Source: Streptomyces actuosus
GTDB taxonomy: Bacteria; Actinomycetota; Actinomycetes; Streptomycetales; Streptomycetaceae
Direction: 5' to 3'
NCBI RefSeq assembly: GCF_016921115.1
Contig: NZ_JAFFZS010000022.1
Span: 57,606 to 121,605 of the forward strand
DNA length: 64,000 nucleotides
Made by a program: the position numbers and the translations under genes
The notes under the pieces: generated by a model
Told to the model about the DNA's origin: nothing
The model's input: only the letters and a program-made list of their open reading frames with translations
Database searches by the model: none
In this document: in pieces, positions 8,004-15,778 of the stretch
Position numbering within the stretch: the first letter of the stretch is position 1
Layout of the letters: every line of letters begins with the position of its first letter

Positions 8004-8802
8004 AAGTGAGTCTCTTCTCCTGCAGGAAGTTTCCGACGAGGGCGGACACCTGCGCGGTGCGTTCGAAGTGGGGGCGCATGCCGGCCCGCTGGATGACGGC
8101 CACCCGGTGGTGCGGTGCGGCCGCGGTGTGGCGGTCGGTGACGAGCTGGGAGTGGCTTCCGACGATCTGCAGCAGCGGCCCGCGGTGGGCCCGTACCGTG
8201 TCCGTGACGTCGACACCGCACAGCATCCGCATCCCGGCGGCGAGTCGGCGCCCGGCGCTCGGGTCGTGCGGTGCCGGGGTGCCGCCCTCGGCAGCGGGGC
8301 GGTGGCCGTGTGGTTGGACGCGCTGGTCGAGCAGCGCCAGCGCCTGGCCGGACCGGCCGCCCGCGGCCAGCTCGGCGATCTCCGTGAGTCTGGTCTCCAG
8401 GAGGGCGTCCGTGCGGGCCGGTCCGGAGACCAGCAGCACGGCGGTGTCGTGGGGCACGTCGGGCAGCAGCGCCTGGGCCACCGCGCCGCCGAGCGCGTTT
8501 CCGCAGAGCAGGTCCACCGGGCCCCACCGCGTGAGGAGGGCGCGCCAGCGGGCGGCGAGGGAGTCCAGCGAGTCGATCTCCTCGTCCCACAGGGACAGCG
8601 TGTCGACCACGGTCACCCGCAGGCCCGCGCCGACCAGGACCCGGGTGACGGGGGCGAAGAACGCTCCACCGTCCCAGCGGGGGATGACCGGGGCGAGGAC
8701 CAGGGCGTGCCGGGAAGCGGCGGCGGACCGTACGTGTGCCGGGCCGGCGGCGGCCCCGGGTGCGAAGACCGCCGCCGGCGCGGTGGGTCCGGTGCGGGTC
8801 AA
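8002..8802 (-). CDS. Alpha/beta-fold hydrolase
   Basis: About 266 residues. HALVLAPVIPRWDGGAFFAP begins the fold, VDLLCGNALGGAVAQALLP is the nucleophile elbow (Asn instead of Ser in the canonical GxSxG position: G-N-A-L-G), and GPLLQIVGSHSQLVTD provides a late acid strand with RPHFERTAQVSALVGNFL as the His region. With serine replaced by asparagine, classical esterase activity is doubtful; a lyase-type or degenerate role is possible. The only start in reach is TTG 8802, which overlaps the aldolase stop (GTTGA), so translation is probably coupled. It ends where the TnpB-derived element begins. Confidence 0.65.
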   Translation of the reverse strand: MTRTGPTAPAAVFAPGAAAGPAHVRSAAASRHALVLAPVIPRWDGGAFFAPVTRVLVGAGLRVTVVDTLSLWDEEIDSLDSLAARWRALLTRWGPVDLLCGNALGGAVAQALLPDVPHDTAVLLVSGPARTDALLETRLTEIAELAAGGRSGQALALLDQRVQPHGHRPAAEGGTPAPHDPSAGRRLAAGMRMLCGVDVTDTVRAHRGPLLQIVGSHSQLVTDRHTAAAPHHRVAVIQRAGMRPHFERTAQVSALVGNFLQEKRLT

Positions 8803-9734
8803 CGGACGCCTGCGAGGGTGCGCGCGGTGGCGATGCCTTCGCGGTGACTGCCGCCCAGAAGCTCCTTGCGGTGCTCGACCGGCAGGTCGTAGCGGCCCAG
8901 GACCAGGTCGTGGAGCGGCAGGGACGGAGTGCCCTCGGGGATGGTGGCGAGGAGAAGGTCGGCCAGCTCCAGAGCAGCCTCCAGGTGGAGCCCGGCCGCG
9001 GACCCGGCGTCGGTGCGGTCCAGGTGCGCCAGCCACTGCTCGGCGATCAGGTTGCCCGGCCCCTTGCCCATGCCCTGGATCGAGGAGTCGATCCATGTCG
9101 CTCCTGCGGCGACCGCGCTGATCGCGTTGGCCAGGGCGAGCCCGAGGTTGTTGTGGGCGTGCAGGCCGACCGGGCCGCCAGTGACCGACTTGGTCAGGGT
9201 GGTCAGGTCGGTGGTGTCCACGGGGGAGAGACTGCCGTTGGAGTCGGCCAGGTAGACGAACTCGGCGCCCGCGTCGGTGGCGGCGGTGGCCACGTCCACG
9301 ATGCCGCGGCCCGGCCACTGGCTGATCCGGGCGAAGTTCACACCGACCGTGAAGCCGATGTCCTTGGCCTGGCGTATGTATTCGAGCCCGCGCTCGTAGC
9401 CCTGGGACGGCAGGATGATACGGACCAGACGTGCACCCGCGGCGTACATGGCGGGCAGGTCGTGCGCTGTGATGTTCTTCGGGTGCAGGATCATCGCGGT
9501 CTTGTGGGCGCCGATCTCCTGCGCCACGGCGGCGATGAACTCGTCGTCGCCGCGGCCGGTGAGCCCCAGGTCGGGGATCGGCAGGAGCGAGCCCTTGCGG
9601 TAGGCGATCTCGACCCAGTCGAAACCCGCCTCGACGCTGAGCCTGGCGTGCTTCAGCGCGTACTCCGGAGGGAAGTGGAAGCCGTTGCGGTACCCGCCGT
9701 CGCGGAGGGTGACGTCGATGTTGACGATGCTCAT
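8799..9734 (-). CDS. HMGL/DmpG-type aldolase
   Basis: A 311-residue DRE-TIM metallolyase. IDVTLRDGGYRNGFHF near the N-terminus carries the RDG substrate/metal motif, VGLHAHNNLGLALANAI the HxH(N) metal ligands, and GATWIDSSIQGMGKGPGN the glycine-rich active-site lid. The fold covers 4-hydroxy-2-oxovalerate aldolase, HMG-CoA lyase and isopropylmalate synthase; the length and HAHNN block are closest to the aldolase group. It probably cleaves or forms a C-C bond of a hydroxy-keto acid in the same pathway as the neighbouring dehydrogenase-RraA fusion. ATG 9734 has GGAGG at 5-base spacing. It sits 23 bp after the flavin dehydrogenase gene. Confidence 0.82.
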   Translation of the reverse strand: MSIVNIDVTLRDGGYRNGFHFPPEYALKHARLSVEAGFDWVEIAYRKGSLLPIPDLGLTGRGDDEFIAAVAQEIGAHKTAMILHPKNITAHDLPAMYAAGARLVRIILPSQGYERGLEYIRQAKDIGFTVGVNFARISQWPGRGIVDVATAATDAGAEFVYLADSNGSLSPVDTTDLTTLTKSVTGGPVGLHAHNNLGLALANAISAVAAGATWIDSSIQGMGKGPGNLIAEQWLAHLDRTDAGSAAGLHLEAALELADLLLATIPEGTPSLPLHDLVLGRYDLPVEHRKELLGGSHREGIATARTLAGVR

Positions 9735-9757
9735 GGTTCCTCCAGGTGAGTTCGGGT

Positions 9758-11191
9758 TCAGGCGGACTGCTGGGCGGCGGCGTGGTGGGCGGCGAGCCGG
9801 CCGAAGATCAGCGAGCGCAGCACGGAGGTCGCCGGCGGGTAGGCGTGGTAGAAGAGGCCCGTGGCCTCGCCCGCCGCGTACAGGCCGGGGATGGCGGTGC
9901 CGGACGGGGTGACGACCCGGCCGTCGAAATCGGTGCGGACACCGCCGTAGGTGAAGCAGATGGCGGCGGTGAGCGGGACGCCGATGAACGGCGCGGTGTC
10001 CAGCGGCACGGCCCAGTTGGACTTCTCGGGCACGATGCCCACGGTGGCCTTGCCGTCCAGACGGGTCGGGTCGAACTCGCCGGGGCCGACGGCCGTGTTG
10101 AACTCGGCGACGGTCTTCTCCAGACCCTCGGCGTCGATGCCGAGTTTGCCGGCCAGCTCCTCCAGGGTGTCGGCCTGCTCCGGGTCCACGTCACTGAGCA
10201 GCGCGTTCCGGATGCCGGGGACGGCGAGCGTCTTGGCGTCGGCGATCCAGTAGGCCTCCTGGTCCTGGTTCTTCCAGATCTCGTAGCCGACGTGCTCGAA
10301 GGTGTTGTCCCAGGTGTCGCGCCCCTCGTCGAAGAAGCGTTCCATCCTGCCGTTGACGAAGATGCCGGTGCTGAAGCCGTACAGCACGGCGTCGGCCTTG
10401 CGGGTGCGGCGGTCGACGGGCTCTGCGTGGATGCCGTCGAACTGGCCCGCGGTGTCGGCGCCCAGTTCGAGGGCCATGCGTAGCGCGTCACCGCGGTTGT
10501 TGGCGATACCGGGGGCGATCAGCGGCAGGTCGCAGGCCTTGTCGCCGACGTAGCGGGTGAGCATCTCGGCGTTGCCCTCGAAGCCGCCGCAGGCCAGGAC
10601 GACGGCGTGGCCGGAGAGCCGTTGGGTACGGCCGTCCGCGGTGCGGACCAGCACGCCGTCCACGGAGCCGTCGTCGGAGGTCGTCAGGCGCAGCGCTTCC
10701 GTCTCGTACCGGATGTCGACGCGCGGATCGCTGTCCAGGGCGGCACCCAGGTGCTCCACGATGGAGGCGCCGCCGCCGCGGGGGCTGGCCGGAGGCGACA
10801 TGGAAGGGGTGCCGCCGTCGAAGGTGTGCGGCAGCGGGAACTCCTCGAAGGCGATCTCGACGCCGTGCTTCTCGACGAAGGCCAGGGTCTGCGGGGTCTC
10901 GCGCTCGACGGTGCGGCAGTAGTCGATGTCGGCGAGGCCGGCGGAGACCCGGCCGACGTGCTCGGCCCAGTCGGTGTCCAGCCGCCGGTCCCGGTCGATC
11001 CGCAGGAACGCGCCGGTCCAGCGGGTGGCGCCGCCGCGCTCGTCCTCGCGGGACCGCTCGAGTACGGCGATCCGGGCAGGAATCCGCCGGGTCTCGGTCG
11101 CCTCGGCGAAGGACAGGGCTGCCGACAGGCCGGCCGCGCCGCATCCGATCACGATGAGGTCGTACTGTGGCGGAGTGTTCGAGCCTGACAT
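9758..11191 (-). CDS. FAD-dependent fumarate reductase/tricarballylate dehydrogenase-like flavoprotein
   Basis: A 477-residue protein with N-terminal dinucleotide site DLIVIGCGAAGLSAALSFAE, a central FAD_binding_2 domain (GGATRWTGAF, VVLACGGFEGNAEML) and C-terminal ICFTYGGVRTDFDGRV plus IPGLYAAGEATGLFYHAY, where the flavin is capped. This pattern is shared by TcuA-type tricarballylate dehydrogenases and soluble fumarate reductases. It likely desaturates or reduces a polycarboxylate, passing electrons through FAD in the cytoplasm. There is no export signal and no heme motif. ATG 11191 is preceded by AAGGAGAACTC. Its neighbours suggest a role in the carboxylate pathway of this operon. Confidence 0.82.
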   Translation of the reverse strand: MSGSNTPPQYDLIVIGCGAAGLSAALSFAEATETRRIPARIAVLERSREDERGGATRWTGAFLRIDRDRRLDTDWAEHVGRVSAGLADIDYCRTVERETPQTLAFVEKHGVEIAFEEFPLPHTFDGGTPSMSPPASPRGGGASIVEHLGAALDSDPRVDIRYETEALRLTTSDDGSVDGVLVRTADGRTQRLSGHAVVLACGGFEGNAEMLTRYVGDKACDLPLIAPGIANNRGDALRMALELGADTAGQFDGIHAEPVDRRTRKADAVLYGFSTGIFVNGRMERFFDEGRDTWDNTFEHVGYEIWKNQDQEAYWIADAKTLAVPGIRNALLSDVDPEQADTLEELAGKLGIDAEGLEKTVAEFNTAVGPGEFDPTRLDGKATVGIVPEKSNWAVPLDTAPFIGVPLTAAICFTYGGVRTDFDGRVVTPSGTAIPGLYAAGEATGLFYHAYPPATSVLRSLIFGRLAAHHAAAQQSA

Positions 11192-11268
11192 GAGTTCTCC
11201 TTGGAAAGGGCCAGGAAGGGATCGGAAGGGGCCGGAACGGAGGGGTGCCCGGGCGGGGCGGTACGGGT

Positions 11269-11859
11269 TCAGCGGTTGGGCGTGATGACCCGGCTGGTGC
11301 GGTAGAGCCGGTACTTGGCGCCGGTCGTGGTCCTGGCGAACGCCTCGTAGCGGCGCGTGAACTCGGGGTCCCGGAAGATCGCGTCGAACCGCTGCCGGTC
11401 CGTCCACGCCGCGAGGTTGACGATGGCGTCACCGTCGACGCTCGTCAGCAGGCGGGAGCCGCGGAATCCGTCGGCGGTGGCGGAGACGTGGTCGACGGCT
11501 TCGGCGAGCGCGGCCACGCTGGCGGGCGCGTCGTCGGTGGTGGCCACGTTGATGAGCAGCACGCCGTCGTCGGGTTCGGGAGCGGTGACCACACCCGGGC
11601 TGGTGTTGCGGCCCTCGAAGGAGGTCCGCTCGTACGAGGCGATGCCCAGCTTGTGCCAGGGGTCGCTCTCGACCAACTCCTGCGCCTGGGCGTCGTCGAG
11701 GTCGGCGGTCACGATGACGGCGCCGCCTTCGGGGCGCGGGCCGCTGAGCAGGATGCGGCCCCGGTCTGCGTGCTCGCGCAGCCAGGCCTTGTGCTCGGCC
11801 ATGTGCGCGACGACGGTCTCGCGCGGCGTCAGGTAGGTGAGGGTCAATACGTGGATCAT
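11269..11859 (-). CDS. YCII-ABM two-domain protein
   Basis: 196 residues in two small ferredoxin-like halves. Residues 1 to about 95 form a YCII domain (MIHVLTLTYLTPRETVVAHM, HKAWLREHADRGRILLSGPR, with the usual His and Asp). Residues about 100-196 resemble an antibiotic-biosynthesis monooxygenase (ABM) domain: VLLINVATTDDA, FRGSRLLTSVDGDAIVNLA, WTDRQRFDAIFRDPEF. ABM proteins are cofactor-free oxygenases or isomerases, and YCII proteins often act on small organic acids. The fusion hints at a ring- or side-chain-modifying step. The start has GGGAG in the leader. It lies between the flavin dehydrogenase and the nitronate monooxygenase in one operon. Confidence 0.7.
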   Translation of the reverse strand: MIHVLTLTYLTPRETVVAHMAEHKAWLREHADRGRILLSGPRPEGGAVIVTADLDDAQAQELVESDPWHKLGIASYERTSFEGRNTSPGVVTAPEPDDGVLLINVATTDDAPASVAALAEAVDHVSATADGFRGSRLLTSVDGDAIVNLAAWTDRQRFDAIFRDPEFTRRYEAFARTTTGAKYRLYRTSRVITPNR

Positions 11860-11926
11860 CGGGTACTCCCGGTGTGGTGGAAGGGGAAGGGGAAGGGGAA
11901 GGGGCGGGGCGGAATCGCCGGCCGGA

Positions 11927-12916
11927 TCAGGCGGCGGGGGCGCCGGTCCGCCGGGCGAGCCCGGCCAGGACGTCCTGCGCGCCGGCCACGATGTCGCGGA
12001 CAACCTGGGCGGCGGGCTGGATGTCCTGGATCAGGTCGAGGACCTCGCCGGCGAACATCGCCCGCTGGCTGGTGTCGTCGCGGGCGACGGCTGCGGTCCA
12101 CCGGGGCTCGACCTCGGCCCTCCGGGCGGCGAGTTCGGCGTCCCTCCCGGTCCAGGTGCGGGTGAAGTCGTTGCCGATGGAGCGGGCCCGGTAGGACTCG
12201 TCCCACGGGATGCCGCGCACGACGTCGAACGCACGGGTGTCGACGGTGTCCGCCGTGTGCGCGGAGACCAGGTGGGACTTGAACCCGGTGGTGGCCAGTG
12301 ATTCCTCGGTCGCGGCGAACCGGGTGCCCATCATCACGCCGTCGGCGCCGAGCGCGAGGGCGGCGGCCAGGCCGCGGCCGTCCGCGACACCGCCGGCCGC
12401 GACCACGGGCACCGCGCCCCGGGTGGCGTCGAGCACGGCGGGGACGAGGGGCAGGGTGGCCAGCGACGCGTGGTGGCCACCGGCCTCGGCGCCCTGGGCG
12501 ACGAGTACCGAGGCCCCGGCCTGCACGGCGACACGGGCCTGCTCGGGGTCGTGCACCTGGACGACGACGTGGGAGCCGGCGTCTGCTGCGGACACCACGT
12601 ACTTGCGGACCTGATCGGCGTCACCGAAGGAGAGGGCGATGACCGGCGGGGCGTAGCCGAGTACCTTGTCCCACAGGCCGGGCCGGGTGTCGAAGGTGAA
12701 CATGACGCACCCGACGCCCCAGACACCGCCGGCCTCGGCGGCCCGGGCCACATGCTCGTCGATGAACGCCGCGTCGCCGTAGCTGACGCCGACGAGGCCG
12801 AGACCTCCCGCCCGGGTGACGGCGGCGGCGAGCCGGCCGCCGGAGACGGAACCCATCGGGGCACAGACGACGGGGTGGTCGATGCCCAGCAGTTCGGTCA
12901 GCTTGGTCGAGATCAC
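11927..12916 (-). CDS. Nitronate monooxygenase (2-nitropropane dioxygenase family)
   Basis: A 329-residue FMN TIM-barrel enzyme. The opening ISTKLTELLGIDHPVVCAPMG, the LVAQGAEAGGHHAS phosphate/substrate loop, VPVVAAGGVADGRGLAAALA and GADGVMMGTRFAATEES are hallmark blocks of PF03060. It oxidises alkyl nitronates (or propionate-3-nitronate) to carbonyls plus nitrite, or serves as a broader FMN oxidase. GTG 12916 was chosen for the AAGGGAGC leader; longer frames run through noncoding sequence. It is the first gene of the operon, downstream of the LysR gene and of a 9-bp inverted repeat that fits a LysR box. Confidence 0.85.
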   Translation of the reverse strand: MISTKLTELLGIDHPVVCAPMGSVSGGRLAAAVTRAGGLGLVGVSYGDAAFIDEHVARAAEAGGVWGVGCVMFTFDTRPGLWDKVLGYAPPVIALSFGDADQVRKYVVSAADAGSHVVVQVHDPEQARVAVQAGASVLVAQGAEAGGHHASLATLPLVPAVLDATRGAVPVVAAGGVADGRGLAAALALGADGVMMGTRFAATEESLATTGFKSHLVSAHTADTVDTRAFDVVRGIPWDESYRARSIGNDFTRTWTGRDAELAARRAEVEPRWTAAVARDDTSQRAMFAGEVLDLIQDIQPAAQVVRDIVAGAQDVLAGLARRTGAPAA

Positions 12917-12983
12917 GATGCTCCCTTGGTCCGGTTCGCTGGCATGGCACGGCCCGGCGGGCCGAGGAGGGGAAGGGACCGCT

Positions 12984-13007
12984 GCCGAATTCCACACTGA
13001 ATTCGGC
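12984..13007. promoter_or_regulatory. Candidate LysR operator upstream of the carboxylate operon
   Basis: The perfect inverted repeat GCCGAATTC-N6-GAATTCGGC is centred about 80 bp upstream of the nitronate monooxygenase start. It contains ATTC-N6-GAAT, fitting the T-N11-A pattern of LysR-family boxes, and sits between the operon and the adjacent lysR gene. The rest of the 340-bp gap (12917-13256) holds the lysR terminator and no gene. Confidence 0.5.
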
Positions 13008-13200
13008 GCGGAAAGCAGTCGGGGTGCCCATGGGTTGAAACCGTCGCGGAAAGAGGCCCGCTGCTTTATGTCCATGAGGCTAGCCTTGTTCTCCATGGCA
13101 CGTCCAAGACGAGAAGCGCGTGCCTGCCATAACCGGGCGCCTATAGTGCCTGGCAGTGGAAAGAGCGGTGGAAACACCGAACGGTGGAAACGGAAAAGGC

Positions 13201-13235
13201 GTGTGATCCCGGCTGGGGGAGGGCCGGGATCACAC
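13201..13235. terminator. Terminator hairpin downstream of lysR
   Basis: A 13-bp perfect stem, GTGTGATCCCGGC/GCCGGGATCACAC, with a 9-nt loop lies 22 bp beyond the LysR stop on the minus strand. It separates the lysR transcript from the operon that follows. Confidence 0.7.
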
Positions 13236-13256
13236 GCGGTCAGGGGCAGGGGCCGG

Positions 13257-14285
13257 TCACTCGGCCAAGAAGGTCCAGCCGCGTTTCGCCGAGACGTCCT
13301 GCAGGATGCGGGCGGTGCGGCTGCCCGCGAGAGCGATGACCGCGAGGCGCTCGCGCGGCGGCCTGAGGGTGGGCAGGGGCCGCCAGACCAGGTGCGGCTC
13401 GCGCTCCACCGCGCGGTGCGGGCGCAGCGCCACGAGATCCGACGTGGTCTGCAGCGCGTGCACGAACAGGGCGTGCTGGTCCTGGTTGACCGGGTGGAGC
13501 ACCGCGTTCCAGCCGAGCCTGGCCAGGTGCGCCGGCACGGTCTCCGCGAATCCCGGCGCGCAGCCCTCCTCGTACCAGAGCAGTCGCTGCCGGGTGAGCT
13601 CGCTCCAGGTCGGCTCGGTGCGGGCGGCGAGAGGATGCTCCCGCGCCAGGACGACGCCGAGCGGCTCGTCCCGAACCACCGCGCGCACCACGTGCGGCAT
13701 CGGGATCGGCAGCCGCACGATGCCGAAGGCGATCTCGCCGTGCCGCAACAGCTCGCCCTGGTCCGCCGTGTCCACTGAGCGCATCCGCAGCCGCGCGTCG
13801 ACGGCGGCGTCGCTGTCCGTGCGGCTTGCCGACAACACGTTCTGCACGTCGATGAGGACGTCCGCCGGCACCGCGCCGCACACCCCCACGGGCCAGACCC
13901 GCGGTGCGGGAGCCGCCGCGGCGATGGCGGAGCGCAGCTGACCGGGAATTCCCTGGATTTCCCTGAGGAAGGCCCGACCACCGCTCGTCAGTTCAACACC
14001 ACGCGAACTGCGGATGAACAGCGCCGCGCCGATGCGTTGTTCAAGGCGCCGAATTTGCTGACTGAGGCTCGGCTGCGATATCCGGAGTTCCTGGGCCGCG
14101 GCCGACACGGTTCCGGCGCGCACCACGGTCAGGAAATAGCGAAGATGCCTCATGTCGAAGTCGTCGACGTCGCGTGCGTCGGACATCGCGCGGTGTACGG
14201 CGTCGCCCGTCGGGTCCGGTCCCTGTCTGTCGAGGTCGGCACGCCCCGGGGCGTGCCGACCTGTCCACTCGTCCAGCACGCTCAT
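13257..14285 (-). CDS. LysR-family transcriptional regulator
   Basis: A 342-residue regulator. After an about 45-residue extension, MRHLRYFLTVVRAGTVSAAA begins the winged HTH, continuing AQELRISQPSLSQQIRRLEQ and RIGAALFIRSSRGVELTSGG; the C-terminal part is a LysR substrate-binding domain. ATG 14285 has GGGGAGG six bases upstream, so the N-terminal extension is probably translated. The gene lies upstream of, and in the same direction as, the nitronate monooxygenase operon, with a terminator between them, so it most likely activates that operon. A hormone-type operator overlaps its own promoter region (14326-14343). Confidence 0.82.
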   Translation of the reverse strand: MSVLDEWTGRHAPGRADLDRQGPDPTGDAVHRAMSDARDVDDFDMRHLRYFLTVVRAGTVSAAAQELRISQPSLSQQIRRLEQRIGAALFIRSSRGVELTSGGRAFLREIQGIPGQLRSAIAAAAPAPRVWPVGVCGAVPADVLIDVQNVLSASRTDSDAAVDARLRMRSVDTADQGELLRHGEIAFGIVRLPIPMPHVVRAVVRDEPLGVVLAREHPLAARTEPTWSELTRQRLLWYEEGCAPGFAETVPAHLARLGWNAVLHPVNQDQHALFVHALQTTSDLVALRPHRAVEREPHLVWRPLPTLRPPRERLAVIALAGSRTARILQDVSAKRGWTFLAE

Positions 14286-14325
14286 GCGCTTCCTCCCCAA
14301 GTCGCCACCGCAGGATGGCTGAAAA

Positions 14326-14343
14326 ATTCGTTCGCAAAGGTAT
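14326..14343. promoter_or_regulatory. Hormone-receptor-type operator (MARE/ARE-like) upstream of lysR
   Basis: On the minus strand this reads ATACCTTTGCGAACGAAT, flanked by A/T runs. It matches the perfect operator at 18046-18063 (ATACCTTCAGGAAGGTAT) at 13 of 18 positions and keeps the intact ATACCTT half. It lies 40 bp upstream of the lysR start and just before the end of the TetR gene. A TetR-type hormone receptor bound here would repress lysR. Confidence 0.55.
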
Positions 14344-14346
14344 TTT

Positions 14347-15000
14347 TTAGGGGCCTGAACCGGGTCGCTCTCCTCCGCGTTCCGATCCCGGCGCCTCGGC
14401 CTCCGGCAGCCCGGGCCTCCCGCCCGCCGACAGCAGGGTGAAGAGCAGCCGCCACAGCGGCTCCCCGCCGGCGTCGGAGTCGTTCCCCGCGCACCCGGCC
14501 GGTGTGTGCAGCAGCCCGTACGTCACGATCACCAGCAACTGGACGACCAGCGCCGGCGGGTACGGGGCGAAGCCACCGTCGCGCTGTGCCCGGCGCACCA
14601 GTTCGACCAGCGCGGCGCGCACCTCGGCCATGACCTCGGAGAGCGCCCGCGCCAGGACCGGGCAGTCGTCCGCGAGCCGTACCGCGGCCCGGAGCCGCAC
14701 GTCCGACTGCAACCGCTCGGCGAATGCCGCGACGGTGCCTTCCAGAACGTGCCGGGCGTCGGCACCCGGGGTGTCGTGCGTGGCCCGCAGGCTCGTCCAG
14801 GACTGCCGGGACTCGTCGATCAGAGCCCCGGCCAGCGACCTCTTCGAGGGGAAGTGCCCGTAGAGTGCACCCTTCGTCATCCCGATGCGCTCGGCCACCG
14901 CGCTGAGCGTGGCCCTGCTGTAGCCCTGTGAGGCGAACACCTCGGCCGCGGCCGTCAGCACCTTCTCCCTCGTGCGCCGTGCCCGTTCCTGTTTGGCCAT
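14347..15000 (-). CDS. TetR-family regulator, hormone-receptor-like (MmyR/ScbR2 position)
   Basis: 217 residues. MAKQERARRTREKVLTAAAE starts a classical TetR HTH, continuing VFASQGYSRATLSAVAERIG and MTKGALYGHFPSKRSLAGAL, the form typical of the gamma-butyrolactone receptor group. The C-terminal ligand domain is less conserved. ATG 15000 is preceded by GGAGGG. It lies downstream of the afsA-type biosynthetic operon on the same strand. In methylenomycin-type systems a second, non-divergent TetR (MmyR) acts with the divergent one, and this gene holds that place. A weak site, CATACCACCGGTGCG (15034-15048), in its leader resembles butyrolactone-receptor boxes and may mean autoregulation. Confidence 0.78.
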   Translation of the reverse strand: MAKQERARRTREKVLTAAAEVFASQGYSRATLSAVAERIGMTKGALYGHFPSKRSLAGALIDESRQSWTSLRATHDTPGADARHVLEGTVAAFAERLQSDVRLRAAVRLADDCPVLARALSEVMAEVRAALVELVRRAQRDGGFAPYPPALVVQLLVIVTYGLLHTPAGCAGNDSDAGGEPLWRLLFTLLSAGGRPGLPEAEAPGSERGGERPGSGP

Positions 15001-15082
15001 GTCTGCGCCCTCCATCGTCAAGAGAGCACATGCATACCACCGGTGCGGAGCGCCCTCGCGGCGTCCCGGCCAGCCGGGCCTC

Positions 15083-15778
15083 TCACATGCTCTCCAGCGG
15101 GCCCCGGCGGGCGGGGGCCACCGGCCAGCCGAGGCGCTCCGCCTCCTCCCTCAACGTCGGCGAGCCTCCCACCACCGCCGGCCTGCCCACCGCGTGCAGC
15201 AGGGCCAGGTCGCTCTCGTGGTCCCCGTAGGCGTAACAGTGCCGGGGATCGGCACCCCGCTCCCGCATGAGCCGGACCGCGGCCTCCGCCTTGGCCTCTC
15301 CGATCATCGGGCGGTGCACCTCCCCGGTCAGCACCCCGTCGGGCCCGACCACCAACTCGGTGCAGACGACCGCCGATGCCCCCAACTCCTCCGCCAGCGG
15401 GGACAGCAGCGGCCGCATCGACCCCGACACCAGCACGACCTCGCGGCCTGCGGCCCGGTGTGCGGCGACGGCATCGACCGCGGCCGACATGAAGGCCGCA
15501 GCGCCGCGGCGGTAGCCGTCGAACCACCGCTGGCCGGCGGCCGCCAGAACGGCCAGGGGAACGCCCGCGAACCGCCGGTAGTAGCTGCGGTTCAGCGCCT
15601 CGCGATCCCGCGTCGCTGCTGCCTCGGCCCGCAGGTCCGGCAGCCCTGGGGCGATCCGCGCCGGATGCCGGGCCGTCCAGTGCCGCCAGAAGTCGATCAG
15701 GCTCTTCTCCGCGATCACGGTCTCGTCGACATCGAAGAAGGCGATGGTGGAGCGCCCCGGCCGGGCCGCCGCCGTCAT
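15083..15778 (-). CDS. HAD-IB family phosphatase (signal-molecule biosynthesis)
   Basis: 231 residues with all HAD motifs: IAFFDVDETVIAEKS (DxDxT motif I), VVLVSGSMRPLL (Ser motif II), a lysine in GEAKAEAAV (III) and CYAYGDHESDLALL (GDxxxD, IV). The HAD-IB subclass is typical of phosphatases in butenolide/furan hormone loci, where the AfsA product carries a phosphate from dihydroxyacetone phosphate that must be removed (MmfP, SrrP and SabD roles). ATG 15778 overlaps the preceding stop as ATGA, so the two genes are translationally coupled. Confidence 0.8.
   Translation of the reverse strand: MTAAARPGRSTIAFFDVDETVIAEKSLIDFWRHWTARHPARIAPGLPDLRAEAAATRDREALNRSYYRRFAGVPLAVLAAAGQRWFDGYRRGAAAFMSAAVDAVAAHRAAGREVVLVSGSMRPLLSPLAEELGASAVVCTELVVGPDGVLTGEVHRPMIGEAKAEAAVRLMRERGADPRHCYAYGDHESDLALLHAVGRPAVVGGSPTLREEAERLGWPVAPARRGPLESM

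Noticed and set aside
15034..15048. CATACCACCGGTGCG as a full butyrolactone-receptor box
   Set aside because: Only one half resembles known boxes and the dyad is imperfect; mentioned within the TetR entry but not called.
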